Assembly: GCA_043798435.1 (NCBI GenBank)
Contig: JAZDOR010000065.1
Location: 1 to 17,390, forward strand
Reading direction: 5' to 3'
From: JAGUXG01 sp043798435
Lineage (GTDB): Bacteria > UBA9089 > UBA9088 > JAGUXG01
Length of the DNA stretch: 17,390 bases
Shown here in pieces: positions 1 to 7,477 of the stretch. The position numbers and the translations under genes were made by a program. Every line of letters begins with the position of its first letter. Positions within the stretch are counted from its first letter, which is position 1. The notes below the pieces were generated by a model, which was given only the letters and a program-made list of their open reading frames with translations, had not been told where the DNA came from and did no database searches.

Positions 1-29
1 ACAAATCTTTTTCAAATTCAATTTCCATA

Positions 30-140
30 TTTTCTTTCGGGCTTTCATCCTTTCGGGCTTTCGTGTTTCTCCTTCTTAAGTAAACTCTGTGCTTCTGTGG
101 TTTATATTCTTCATTGCACTTCAAATGGGTAAATAGTTAC
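30..140. repeat. dispersed repeat segment, no gene
   Basis: Positions 30-70 match the reverse complement of 7698-7738 in the hemC-secD gap with about 3 mismatches in 41 (core CTTTCGGGCTTTCGTGTTTC). Positions 128-140 (GGTAAATAGTTAC) are the reverse complement of an end motif seen again at 7668-7680 and 16418-16430. In between is a segment resembling 11901-11920 (ATAAACCACA..GCACAGAG when read on the minus strand). I see no coding signal in 1-161. This is intergenic mosaic repeat DNA downstream of the minus-strand nucleotidyltransferase gene. Confidence 0.7.
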
Positions 141-161
141 AGAAAAGATTGTCATCTCTTT

Positions 162-470
162 TCATAGATATATCATATCCTTGTAAATATAAGATTTAAT
201 CTCTTCACGAACAGCTCTTTGGGAAACCACATCAACTTTATGCTGTAGCTTTTCCTCAAGAAAATTACCAAGTCCACTTAAATCTAAAAGGGTCGCACCC
301 TGGCAAAACTCAACCAATATATCAATATCACTTTCTTTTCTCTCTTTGCCCCTGGCATAAGAACCGAAAATGCCTTTCAGTTCAACTTTATACAGTTTGC
401 GAACCTCATTTTTCAAACTTTTAAGAATTTCAAGAATTTGGTTTTGGGTCATAATTTGAATGTTCTTCAT
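162..470 (-). CDS. MNT-type (MntA-like) minimal nucleotidyltransferase, orphan
   Basis: This is a 102-residue protein of the minimal nucleotidyltransferase family (pol-beta superfamily). The motif GSYARG (residues 36-41) is followed by SDIDILVEF, giving metal-binding Asp48 and Asp50. A third acidic residue, Asp80, lies in HKVDVVS, so the catalytic triad looks complete. Family members usually act as antitoxins that AMPylate a HEPN-domain RNase encoded next door (type VII toxin-antitoxin), or are stand-alone enzymes of unknown target. No HEPN gene is visible on either side: downstream is repeat DNA and upstream is a hairpin array and then rfaE1. The start at 470 gives the usual length. AAGGAG lies about 14 nt upstream, which is far for a Shine-Dalgarno. 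Family assignment is firm; the biological role is not. Confidence 0.88.
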   Translation of the reverse strand: MKNIQIMTQNQILEILKSLKNEVRKLYKVELKGIFGSYARGKERKESDIDILVEFCQGATLLDLSGLGNFLEEKLQHKVDVVSQRAVREEIKSYIYKDMIYL

Positions 471-510
471 TTTGTTTTTCTTATCTCCTTTTCCACAACC
501 CCTTTCAACA

Positions 511-648
511 TAAGCGTTCAGCTATCAGCGGACAGCTTTCAGCTTTTACAAGGTATTACAGCACAAAGAGCAGGAAGCCGTGAAGTTAGGAAAACCTCTT
601 TTGTCTTGATTTTATGGTCTTTGCTGATGGCTGACGGCTGAACGCTTA
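511..648. repeat. heptad inverted-repeat array between rfaE1 and the MNT gene
   Basis: The outer 12 nt, TAAGCGTTCAGC (511-522), are exactly reverse-complemented at 637-648. Inside the left arm, units of about 7 nt follow each other (AGCTATC, AGCGGAC, AGCTTTC, AGCTTTT); inside the right arm are TGCTGAT, GGCTGAC, GGCTGAA. The middle (about 550-620) has no recognisable content. The structure lies just downstream of the rfaE1 stop codon (658) and could act as a transcription-ending hairpin, but there is no clear T-run. Confidence 0.75.
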
Positions 649-657
649 CCTTTCAAC

Positions 658-1650
658 TTACTCCTGATGATTATCTTCTTCAATCCTTTGCCTCAATTCC
701 TCTTTAGTCACAGTGGCTGTGCCAACCTTTTCTACGACAAGACCTGCGGCATAGTTCGCCAAAACTACAGCCTCCTTCATTTCAGCACCTCCACTTAAAG
801 CAAGAGCCAGTGCCGCTACCACTGTATCCCCAGCACCAGTAACATCATAAACCTCCCTGGCTTTAGTCGGAATATGAAAGATGCTGTCATCATTCATAAG
901 CATAGACATACCCTTTTCTCCCCTGGTCACAATCACTGTCTCACAGGAGATTCTGTGCAGGATTGCCTTCATACAGGAGAGCAAGCTGTTCTCGTCCTCT
1001 ATCATAATTCCAGTCAGGTCTTGAGCCTCATAGTGGTTGGGTGTAATCACAGATGCACCCTTGTAATAACCAAAGTTTCCTACCTTAGGGTCAACAATAG
1101 AGATGACATCGTGCTTTTTGCAAAGCGGAATAAGCTCTTCTAAGAGCCTCTCTCCAATCACACCCTTGCCATAGTCTGAGATGACAACTACAGAGACTGT
1201 TGGGACGGTCTTTTCAAGGTAGGAGATCAAACTTTTCAGAATATTCTCGCTGATCATCCCCTTCTTTTCCCGATCAACCCGTATCATTTGCTGGGAATGG
1301 GCAATAATCCTTGTCTTCAGGGTTGTGGGTCTGTTCGGGTCGCAGATTAACCCATCTGTCCCTATCCCCTTCTTTTGGAGGTCAGAAAGGAATGTCTCTC
1401 CCTCTCTATCTTGCCCTATAACCCCAGCAGGATGAACCTCTCCACCAAGCGTAGAGATATTAACCACCACATTACCTGCCCCACCTGGATGGAATGTCTC
1501 TCTGACAATATCCACCACAGGAACAGGCGCCTCAGGAGAGACCCTATCCACAGCCCCCCAGATAAACTCATCCACCATCATATCCCCAACAACCAGGACT
1601 GGTTTCAGGTTGGAGAAGATGCCATCAAACCTTTCAACTGAAACTTTCAT
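658..1650 (-). CDS. rfaE1: D-glycero-beta-D-manno-heptose-7-phosphate kinase (RfaE domain I)
   Basis: This 330-residue PfkB/ribokinase-fold kinase phosphorylates heptose 7-phosphate at C1 in ADP-heptose synthesis for LPS inner core. The hallmark RfaE segment around GAVDRVSPEAPVPVV is at residues 32-46, the glycine motif GGAGN at 56-60, SDYGKG at 158-163, and the PfkB signature DVTGAGD at 269-275 with catalytic base Asp275. There is no fused adenylyltransferase domain, so RfaE2 must be encoded elsewhere. The gene is last in the order antitoxin-toxin-panB-rfaE1. The only strong Shine-Dalgarno-like AGGAGG (minus strand, 1665-1670) is 14 nt from the ATG. That stretch is a duplicated piece of the panB 3' end, so native spacing may have been inherited from an ancestral overlap with panB. 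Confidence 0.95.
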   Translation of the reverse strand: MKVSVERFDGIFSNLKPVLVVGDMMVDEFIWGAVDRVSPEAPVPVVDIVRETFHPGGAGNVVVNISTLGGEVHPAGVIGQDREGETFLSDLQKKGIGTDGLICDPNRPTTLKTRIIAHSQQMIRVDREKKGMISENILKSLISYLEKTVPTVSVVVISDYGKGVIGERLLEELIPLCKKHDVISIVDPKVGNFGYYKGASVITPNHYEAQDLTGIMIEDENSLLSCMKAILHRISCETVIVTRGEKGMSMLMNDDSIFHIPTKAREVYDVTGAGDTVVAALALALSGGAEMKEAVVLANYAAGLVVEKVGTATVTKEELRQRIEEDNHQE

Positions 1651-1793
1651 CTTCTTTTGGAAAACCTCCTTTTATCGCTGCGCTCTCTTATGGGGCTTCG
1701 CCCCCTGAAGCGCTCGCTTTGCTCACTGTCACCCCCTTAAAGGTAAAATTATCTCAATTAAAACTTTCATTTTCTTTTGGAAAACCTCCTTTT
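1634..1793. repeat. 40-bp direct repeats flanking an ~80-bp insert between panB and rfaE1
   Basis: Positions 1634-1673 and 1754-1793 match at 37 of 40 bases with an offset of exactly 120. One copy is the 3' end of panB; the other is the start of rfaE1 and its leader. Between them (1674-1753) sits GC-richer DNA with the hairpin GGGGCTTCGCCCC (1692-1704), unlike its surroundings. Read in the panB frame, the rfaE1-side copy still encodes KGGFPKEDESFS followed by TGA, nearly the same as the real PanB tail. The simplest reading is an insertion or duplication that split an overlapping panB/rfaE1 junction. Confidence 0.8.
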
Positions 1794-2527
1794 CTTACAT
1801 CTTCTATGAATCTTTGGATAGCCTCAGCTATCTCTTTTTGTAAGTCAAGATACCTCCTGCAAAATTTGAACTGCCTTTTTGACTGCCCCAATAGGTCGTT
1901 TATCACTAATATCTGTCCATCACATTTAGAACCTGCACCTATACCTATAGTGGGAACAGAGACTGCTTTTGTAATCCTTTCTGCTAAATCCATTGGCACA
2001 CACTCTAAGATAAGACTGAAAACCCCAGCATCCTCCAAAGCCCGTGCATCATCAACCAGGCTTTCTGCCCTCTGGACCTTATATCCTCCAGTTTTTTGCA
2101 CAGCTTGAGGTGTTAAGCCTATATGCCCCATAACCGGAATGTCTGCTGAAATCATCGCTTTAATTGTTGGAGCAAGCTCCTTTCCACCCTCACACTTTAC
2201 CGCAGAAGCCCCTGTCTCCTTAATCAGCCTTCCGGCATTATAGACAGAGTCCTCTATCCTCACTTTATAGCTCAAGAAGGGCATATCAATAATAAGCAGA
2301 GCCTCCTTTACCCCTCTTCTGACAGCCTTTCCGTGATGAACCATCTCCTCTAAGGTTACAGGCAGGGTATTCTCATAGCCTAAGCATACCATACCAAGGC
2401 TATCTCCGACAAGCAGAAAATCAACACCTGCCCCATCTAAGATCTGTGCCATCTGATAATCATAGGCAGTAAGACCTACAATCTTCTCTTTGCCTTTCAT
2501 ATTTCGAATTGTCTCTGTGGTCTTCAT
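1754..2527 (-). CDS. panB: 3-methyl-2-oxobutanoate hydroxymethyltransferase
   Basis: PanB (257 residues) transfers a hydroxymethyl group from methylene-tetrahydrofolate to alpha-ketoisovalerate, making ketopantoate, the first committed step to pantothenate and CoA. It is a TIM-barrel enzyme with a divalent metal. Visible signatures are VGDSLGMV (Asp42 metal ligand), IIDMPF (Asp81), AVKCEGG (Lys111, Glu113), GHIGLTPQ and LECVP (catalytic Glu175), then IGIGAG. Length is normal. No panC or panD is nearby. The ATG lies 7 nt after the toxin-gene stop codon with no Shine-Dalgarno, suggesting translational coupling. The last residues (KGGFPKENESFN) are encoded by the repeat shared with the rfaE1 leader. 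Confidence 0.96.
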   Translation of the reverse strand: MKTTETIRNMKGKEKIVGLTAYDYQMAQILDGAGVDFLLVGDSLGMVCLGYENTLPVTLEEMVHHGKAVRRGVKEALLIIDMPFLSYKVRIEDSVYNAGRLIKETGASAVKCEGGKELAPTIKAMISADIPVMGHIGLTPQAVQKTGGYKVQRAESLVDDARALEDAGVFSLILECVPMDLAERITKAVSVPTIGIGAGSKCDGQILVINDLLGQSKRQFKFCRRYLDLQKEIAEAIQRFIEDVRKGGFPKENESFN

Positions 2528-2534
2528 TTTTTTG

Positions 2535-2990
2535 TCAATCCATAGAAAATTCCTTATAATCTTCCAGCCACTTTACCCATTTAAGTTTATTGCCTACGGC
2601 GTGATATAATTTCATGTCAGCCGTCCAAAAAGGAGCCTCTAATATTTGTGCCAAAGCAAGGTAGCAACTGTCATAAATGGTTGGCAAATTGAACTGTTTT
2701 GCTAATCCCCAGGCAGTTTTATAGAGAAAATCAGGATTGAGAAAGGCAATCTTTAGAGACTGGGTTATTTCAAAGGCAGTTTCTCCTTCCTCTTGGGTAA
2801 TTTCTTTTCGCCAAACCCGATTTCTAAGCACGGAGCCAGTTTCAAGAGCCAAAAGGAAAGGGGCTGTTATCTCTACTTTATTACTAATCCAGTCAGCCCA
2901 AAGTTTTTCAACCTTCTCACTGTCGTTTTCGCTGATTACTAATTTAATAACTACACTGGCATCAACACACACCTTCCTGTTATCCGCCAC
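2535..2990 (-). CDS. PIN-domain toxin (VapC-like RNase)
   Basis: A 151-residue PIN-domain protein, predicted Mg2+-dependent endoribonuclease toxin of a type II toxin-antitoxin pair. The acidic active-site residues are present: Asp10 in VDASVV, Glu50 in LALETGS, Asp107 in IYDSCYLALA and Asp125 in TADMKLY. The start is GTG (2990), preceded by AAGGAG with about 4 nt spacing, and overlaps the antitoxin stop by 11 nt, the typical coupled arrangement. It is followed after only 7 nt by panB, so toxin and pantothenate genes are probably on one transcript. The RNA target cannot be told from sequence. Confidence 0.92.
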   Translation of the reverse strand: MADNRKVCVDASVVIKLVISENDSEKVEKLWADWISNKVEITAPFLLALETGSVLRNRVWRKEITQEEGETAFEITQSLKIAFLNPDFLYKTAWGLAKQFNLPTIYDSCYLALAQILEAPFWTADMKLYHAVGNKLKWVKWLEDYKEFSMD

Positions 2991-3288
2991 TTTGCTCCTT
3001 CCTTAATTCATAAAGCAGGGCTGAGGAATCAGAAAGGAGCTCGGACTTTCTTCTTAAAAAGATTTTTTCCCTAAGCCTTTTTGCCCGCTTCAATATCTCC
3101 AATTGATTTATGCCGTTGGCACCCTTTTCCAACTCCTCTAATCTTTGAAAATCTTCTATACTGATTACTGCTGCCTTGGGTTTGCCTCGAGACTGTAGAA
3201 TAATCCGTTTATTTCCATGGGTAACTCTGTTGATTAAGACAGAAAGGTTGTTTTTTGCTTCTGCAATTCCCACAAAAGATTCAAACAT
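2980..3288 (-). CDS. Phd/YefM-family antitoxin
   Basis: A 102-residue Phd/YefM-type antitoxin. The N-terminal part (FVGIAEAKNNLSVLINRV, then KRIILQSRGKPKAAVISIEDFQRL) is the DNA-binding dimer domain that normally represses its own promoter. The charged C-terminal half (about residues 57-102) would wrap around and inhibit the PIN toxin encoded immediately downstream. The ATG has a good Shine-Dalgarno, GGAGG (minus strand, 3296-3300), 7 nt away. A consensus promoter with a palindromic operator is directly upstream, consistent with autoregulation. This pairing of a Phd fold with a PIN toxin is common in VapBC-type loci. Confidence 0.92.
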   Translation of the reverse strand: MFESFVGIAEAKNNLSVLINRVTHGNKRIILQSRGKPKAAVISIEDFQRLEELEKGANGINQLEILKRAKRLREKIFLRRKSELLSDSSALLYELRKEQSGG

Positions 3289-3308
3289 AACATTACCTCC
3301 ACATAGCC

Positions 3309-3347
3309 ATAATGGTCATTATAACGCCATTTCTCTTCTTCTGTCAA
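3309..3347 (-). promoter_or_regulatory. sigma70-type promoter with palindromic operator for the antitoxin-toxin operon
   Basis: On the minus strand there is a perfect -35 TTGACA (3342-3347), an 18-bp spacer and a perfect -10 TATAAT (3318-3323). A 14-bp palindrome, ATAATG-GT-CATTAT (3309-3322), covers the -10 box and the start point (about 3311). That is where an antitoxin or toxin-antitoxin complex would block RNA polymerase. The expected leader is about 23 nt and contains the Shine-Dalgarno. Operator function is inferred from position and symmetry. Confidence 0.8.
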
Positions 3348-3367
3348 TGCTTTCTTCTGTTTCATTA

Positions 3368-4888
3368 TTACCACTCATACCTGACTGTATATGTCGCCAC
3401 ACCTTCAGAATCCTTGGGAACTTTTAGGGTAAAATGAATGGTATTGGCATCTATCTTTTCGTAAGCTCGGGCAGCCTTTATAATCTTCCATTTCTTCCAT
3501 CTTGAGAGCTTTTCCTGAACAACCACCTCCACATCCTCTTCCTTGTGATTTTTAATGGTTATCTCAAAAGACTCTTCCATCCATTTGCTAAGCAACTTCC
3601 TTTCGCACTTAAAATCTGTTTGCTTTCTTTCTCCAACAATATCAAAGGCAGAGCCGAGTTTAATCATAACCTCTTCATCCTTTGGGGTATGGTTTATCAT
3701 CTCTTCGCCAATAATGGTGAGAGCCTCTTTATCCTCCTGATAAACCCGAAACCTCCCTGCAGGAAGAGGGATTCCCAGATTAGAATCCTCTTTATTCTTG
3801 AAGGAAAGATAGACATCAACCTTATTGTCTCCTGAGATTCCAAAGCCCGGGTCTGTCTGGGGAGACCAAATAGGATAGGAGACAGGATTTCCAGCCCCAT
3901 AGAAGAAAAACTTTTTGCAGGGAATATTTTGTATAGAAGGAAACAGCTCTATCTGCTTCTTAGAATTATCGGAAATAGTACCTGGATAATTGAGGGTATA
4001 AAGATGGTATTCAAAAGATGGTGTCTCAGTAAACCCAGGCTCTATGGTTATGGCTGATACTGCCATTCTCTCTATCATTGCCCCTCCTCCTACACCCTGC
4101 GGAGGTTCTGGTGGCTTTACCCTCTGAATATCACCAGCTACAAGCCGTATCCGGGCATCCTTGTAGCTCTTTCCGCTCTTATTGTCAATAGTCGCCCAGC
4201 CTGAAAGGGAGAGGTTGCCGTCCTTGAAAATAGCATTATAATCAGCATTCCATGCTATCCCCTTGGTTTCATAAGAGATTTCCACTAAATGTTCACACGG
4301 TGTCTTTGCGTCAATCAACCAGACTAAGGTTGGTTTGGTAATAAGCCCTTCTTCTGGAACAGCTATATTTCCAGGAGAACCTGGATATATCGCACCATCA
4401 ATACTCACCATTGAGTAATCTTTGGAACTCAGGAAGGTTCCCTTTCTTCTCTCCCTTTTCCCCCCTACCTCTTCCTCAAAGAAAACCTCTTTTCCCACAC
4501 AAACCTCCATAAGTTTCTGATAATTCAGAAGGTCATACTCATAGCTCTGCTCTAAAAGCACAGTATTTTCTGGGTCGGTGAGGCTTTTTAGATGAACTGT
4601 TGTTGGGTCTATCAGGATGGGAACATCTTCAAAATTGATTCTATTCCTTAAGGCAGAAAGCCCAATCTTTCTCTTCTCTGTAACAATAGCAAAGCCTGAT
4701 GGAATCTGGAAATATGAACCGCCAAGGTTACAGTCAATAAAGGGGAGAACCTCTTGATTTGGTGCAGAATATATGGTCAGGGTAAGCCCTTCTCCTATCT
4801 GCCGCCCCTCTACTTTGCTCAAAGCCAAAACAAAAATCAAAAAAACCAGTCTTTTCATTTCAAACAAGTTTACAATTCTACCTTGCAT
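3368..4888 (-). CDS. exported DUF4139 domain protein
   Basis: A protein of up to 506 residues. The second Met (residue 11, codon at 4856-4858) begins a typical signal peptide (MKRLVFLIFVLALS), so the true start may be 4858, giving 496 residues. Neither start has a Shine-Dalgarno. The body is the DUF4139 family: the conserved segment ETKGIAWNADYNAIF, then LSLSGWATIDNKSG and ARIRLVAGDIQRV, and a C-terminal beta-rich half. Members are periplasmic or surface proteins of unknown function. The residues after the hydrophobic core, LSKVEG, resemble the translation of a short repeat common in environmental genomes, so the cleavage region may have been altered. It is divergent from purH and separated from the toxin operon by 80 nt. 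Confidence 0.85.
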   Translation of the reverse strand: MQGRIVNLFEMKRLVFLIFVLALSKVEGRQIGEGLTLTIYSAPNQEVLPFIDCNLGGSYFQIPSGFAIVTEKRKIGLSALRNRINFEDVPILIDPTTVHLKSLTDPENTVLLEQSYEYDLLNYQKLMEVCVGKEVFFEEEVGGKRERRKGTFLSSKDYSMVSIDGAIYPGSPGNIAVPEEGLITKPTLVWLIDAKTPCEHLVEISYETKGIAWNADYNAIFKDGNLSLSGWATIDNKSGKSYKDARIRLVAGDIQRVKPPEPPQGVGGGAMIERMAVSAITIEPGFTETPSFEYHLYTLNYPGTISDNSKKQIELFPSIQNIPCKKFFFYGAGNPVSYPIWSPQTDPGFGISGDNKVDVYLSFKNKEDSNLGIPLPAGRFRVYQEDKEALTIIGEEMINHTPKDEEVMIKLGSAFDIVGERKQTDFKCERKLLSKWMEESFEITIKNHKEEDVEVVVQEKLSRWKKWKIIKAARAYEKIDANTIHFTLKVPKDSEGVATYTVRYEW

Positions 4889-4905
4889 CCGTGCAAGGCA
4901 AATTT

Positions 4906-4934
4906 TGTATACTCAAATAAATCAGTCCTTGCAA
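4906..4934 (-). promoter_or_regulatory. possible promoter of the DUF4139 gene, inside a repeat
   Basis: On the minus strand TTGCAA (4929-4934), a 17-bp spacer and TATACA (4906-4911) form a reasonable sigma70-type promoter, with transcription expected to begin near 4899. The sequence is the conserved end of a repeat also found upstream of cutA (16908-16935) and partly at 17369-17387, so promoter function may be incidental. Confidence 0.45.
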
Positions 4935-5056
4935 CAAATTAAATAGAATTCAGTAGTCAGAGGACAGGAGTCAGAATAAGAGAACTTACATCTATTCTGT
5001 ATTCTGAATTCTGAATTCTGAATTCTGAATTCTGAATTCTGAATTCTATCATTATT
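4907..5056. repeat. ~150-bp dispersed repeat, copy 1, with GAATTCT heptads
   Basis: This segment aligns along its whole length with 16908-17047. Both begin GTATAC(T/C)CAAATAAAT, continue through AATAGAATTCAGTAGTCAG, ACAGGAGTCAGAAT and ACATCTATTCT, and end in runs of 7-nt units. Here the run is about six GAATTCT units (4997-5047). Heptad phasing is also visible in the left arm (AGTAGTC, AGAGGAC, AGGAGTC). The right arm is roughly complementary to the left, so the whole can fold. It fills the 220-bp gap between the divergent DUF4139 and purH genes apart from the purH promoter. Confidence 0.85.
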
Positions 5057-5072
5057 TTAGTATAATATCACC

Positions 5073-5102
5073 TTGACAGGGCAAGAAAAATTTGTATATA
5101 AT
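5073..5102 (+). promoter_or_regulatory. consensus promoter of purH-hemC, predicted leaderless
   Basis: Perfect TTGACA (5073-5078), 18-bp spacer and perfect TATAAT (5097-5102). Only 6 nt separate the -10 box from the purH ATG at 5109, so the predicted first transcribed base falls on the ATG itself. There is no room for a Shine-Dalgarno. The same geometry is repeated upstream of secD. Confidence 0.85.
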
Positions 5103-5108
5103 TCAGCC

Positions 5109-6599
5109 ATGAAGATAGAAAGAGTCTTAATATCTGTTTTTGATAAGGAAGGGCTTACTGGGTTTGCCAAGGGGCTTTCTGAGCTGGGAATAGAGATAAT
5201 AGCCTCTGGCGGGACAGCAAAGTCCTTGAAAGAAGCAGGAATAGAGGTTATATCTGTTGAGGAGATAACCGGCATGCCTTCAATGCTTGGGGGAAGGGTG
5301 AAGACACTGCATCCAAATATCGCTGGAGGAATACTGGCAAAGAGGGATGAAGAATCTTTGGCAGAGCTTGAAAGATATGGTATAAAGCCGATAGATATGG
5401 TAGTGGTCAACCTCTATCCCTTTGAGGAGACGATAAAAAAGGGTGTTTCAGAAGATGAGACAATTGAGCAGATAGATATAGGTGGAGTTACTTTGATACG
5501 GGCTGCTGCAAAGAATTATAAGTATGTTGCCTGCGTAACAAACCCAGAAAGATATGATGAAATTTTAAGCCTCCTGAAGGATAAACGAGGAGAAATCCCG
5601 GAGGATATTTTGTATAATTTAGCAGGAGAGGCATTCAGCCACACAGCAAGGTATGATGCTATAATCAGTGGTTGGTTTAACAAAGAGACCTTTCCCACTC
5701 AACTGAATCTGGTTTTCAAAAAGGCATTGTCTTTGCGCTATGGCGAGAATCCTCATCAGAAGGCTGCCTTCTATGTCCAGGATGAGCCAAAATTTAATGT
5801 TTTAAGAGGAGAGGCTCATCTCTCCTACAATAATATTCTTGATGTAGACTCTGCCTGGGCACTTGCCTCTGAATTTACAGAGCCTTGCTGTGTTATTGTC
5901 AAGCATAACAACCCCTGTGGCGTGGCTTTAGCCTCTGATATGACTGCTACTTACAAATCTGCCTTAGCCTGCGATCCTATCTCTGCCTTTGGTGGAATCA
6001 TTGCCCTGAACAGACCCTTAGATGTAAATACAGCCAGAGAGATAGCCAGGCTCTTTTGCGAGGTAATTGTTGCTCCAGGGTTTGATGAAGAAGTAATCTC
6101 TTTGCTTTCTGAGAAGGTTAGAATTGTTGTTGGTCCAGCTGAAAGGGAGGGACTGAACATAAGAAGGGCTTTATCTGGCATTCTTCTTCAGGAAGAAGAT
6201 AGGCTTGATTATAAAGAACTTAAGGTGGTAACAAAGAAAGAGCCGCAAGATGACCAGATGAAATCCCTGATTTTTGGTCTGAAGGTGGCAAAGTTTACCA
6301 AGTCAAATGCCATTATTTTAACCAAAGGCACAAAGACAATAGGAATTGGAGCAGGTCAGATGAGCAGGATAGACGCCACAAGAATAGCTATTGCTAAGGC
6401 AGGAGATATGGTAGGGGATTCTTGTTTAGCATCCGATGCCTTCTTTCCCTTCTCAGATGTAGTTGAAGAATCAGCAAAGGCAGGAATATCCGCTATTATC
6501 CAGCCAGGTGGCTCAATCAGGGACAAAGAGGTGATTGAGTCAGCAGATAAACTTGGAATAGCTATGGTCTTCTGCGCAGCGAGACACTTCAGGCACTAA
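5109..6599 (+). CDS. purH: bifunctional AICAR formyltransferase / IMP cyclohydrolase
   Basis: PurH (496 residues from this start) catalyses the last two steps of IMP synthesis. The N-terminal MGS-like IMP cyclohydrolase domain (about 1-190) shows ISVFDKEGL, ASGGTAKSL, GRVKTLHP and IDIGGVTLIRAAAKN. The C-terminal AICAR transformylase domain shows LRYGENPHQKAAFY, the catalytic Lys-His pair in VIVKHNNPCGVA, ACDPISAFGGI and the final DAFFPFSD and QPGGSIRD motifs. A longer reading from a TTG at 5073 was rejected because that TTG is the first three bases of the -35 box. hemC follows after 8 nt. Pairing with hemC in one transcript is likely. Confidence 0.97.
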   Translation: MKIERVLISVFDKEGLTGFAKGLSELGIEIIASGGTAKSLKEAGIEVISVEEITGMPSMLGGRVKTLHPNIAGGILAKRDEESLAELERYGIKPIDMVVVNLYPFEETIKKGVSEDETIEQIDIGGVTLIRAAAKNYKYVACVTNPERYDEILSLLKDKRGEIPEDILYNLAGEAFSHTARYDAIISGWFNKETFPTQLNLVFKKALSLRYGENPHQKAAFYVQDEPKFNVLRGEAHLSYNNILDVDSAWALASEFTEPCCVIVKHNNPCGVALASDMTATYKSALACDPISAFGGIIALNRPLDVNTAREIARLFCEVIVAPGFDEEVISLLSEKVRIVVGPAEREGLNIRRALSGILLQEEDRLDYKELKVVTKKEPQDDQMKSLIFGLKVAKFTKSNAIILTKGTKTIGIGAGQMSRIDATRIAIAKAGDMVGDSCLASDAFFPFSDVVEESAKAGISAIIQPGGSIRDKEVIESADKLGIAMVFCAARHFRH

Positions 6600-6607
6600 G
6601 TTTATAA

Positions 6608-7477
6608 ATGAAAGATAGAATAACCATTGGCACAAGGGGAAGCAGATTGGCACAGACTCAGGCAGACTGGGTGGGGAATGAGATTAAAAAGAGCTATAAA
6701 AAAGAGGTTTTCATAAAGAAGATAAAGACAAAGGGAGATACAATAGGTTCTGCTTGGGAGAAGGGGTTCTTTGTGAAAGAGATAGAAGAGGCATTGTTAA
6801 GGGGTGAGATTGACATTGCTGTTCATAGCATGAAGGACCTGCCTACAGACCTTCCGGATGGACTAATGATAGGGGCTGTGCCAAAAAGAATTGAGCCAGG
6901 GGATGTTCTGGTATCTAAAGGAAATCTTAAGTTAGACCAGCTTGGCCCAAAATCCTTGATTGGCACAAGCAGTCTCAGAAGAAAGGCTCAAATCTTAGCC
7001 TATCGGCCTGACCTTTGTGTTCAGGATTTGCGAGGAAATTTGGACACGAGGTTAAAAAAATTAGAAGAGGGTCAGTTCAGTGCTATTGTTGTCGCTGGTG
7101 CTGGGCTTATCAGAATGGGCTGGCAGGATAGAATAACCCAGATTTTCTCAAGCAGCATTATTCTCCCTGCCGCAGGTCAAGGTGCTTTAGCCATAGAGAT
7201 ACGGAGTGATGATGGAAAGATACAGGAATTGGTAGAAGGTTTGAACGACAAAGATTCTCATATTTGCATAGAGGCAGAGAGATCTTTCCTGAAAACCTTA
7301 GGTGGTGGTTGTCAGGTTCCTATTGGTGTTTTGGCAGAGCTTTGCGGCAGTGACCTTGAGATTTTTGGAATGACTGTTGATGGAGAGAGAATAACAAGGT
7401 CAAAAATACGAGGAGAAAGAAAAGAAGCTATTCTCTTAGGAGAGAGATTGGCAAAAGGTATGCGTTTAGTATTCTGA
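6608..7477 (+). CDS. hemC: porphobilinogen deaminase (hydroxymethylbilane synthase)
   Basis: HemC (289 residues) joins four porphobilinogen units into hydroxymethylbilane on the way to uroporphyrinogen III. Family signatures in order are IGTRGSRLAQTQ, DIAVHSMKDLPT, IGTSSLRRKAQ, DLRGNLDTRLKKL, LPAAGQGALAIEIR, and GGGCQVPIG with Cys235, the attachment site of the dipyrromethane cofactor. The protein is slightly short and the C-terminal LAKGMRLVF lacks the usual final residues. The stop codon TGA is the first part of a repeat starting at 7476, so the end may have been trimmed by repeat insertion. No Shine-Dalgarno is seen; translation is probably coupled to purH. No hemD or other heme gene is adjacent. 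Confidence 0.95.
   Translation: MKDRITIGTRGSRLAQTQADWVGNEIKKSYKKEVFIKKIKTKGDTIGSAWEKGFFVKEIEEALLRGEIDIAVHSMKDLPTDLPDGLMIGAVPKRIEPGDVLVSKGNLKLDQLGPKSLIGTSSLRRKAQILAYRPDLCVQDLRGNLDTRLKKLEEGQFSAIVVAGAGLIRMGWQDRITQIFSSSIILPAAGQGALAIEIRSDDGKIQELVEGLNDKDSHICIEAERSFLKTLGGGCQVPIGVLAELCGSDLEIFGMTVDGERITRSKIRGERKEAILLGERLAKGMRLVF

Noticed and set aside
5073..5108. Upstream TTG start for purH
   Set aside because: The TTG is the -35 TTGACA and the added residues are not part of the PurH family; the ATG at 5109 gives the normal N-terminus.
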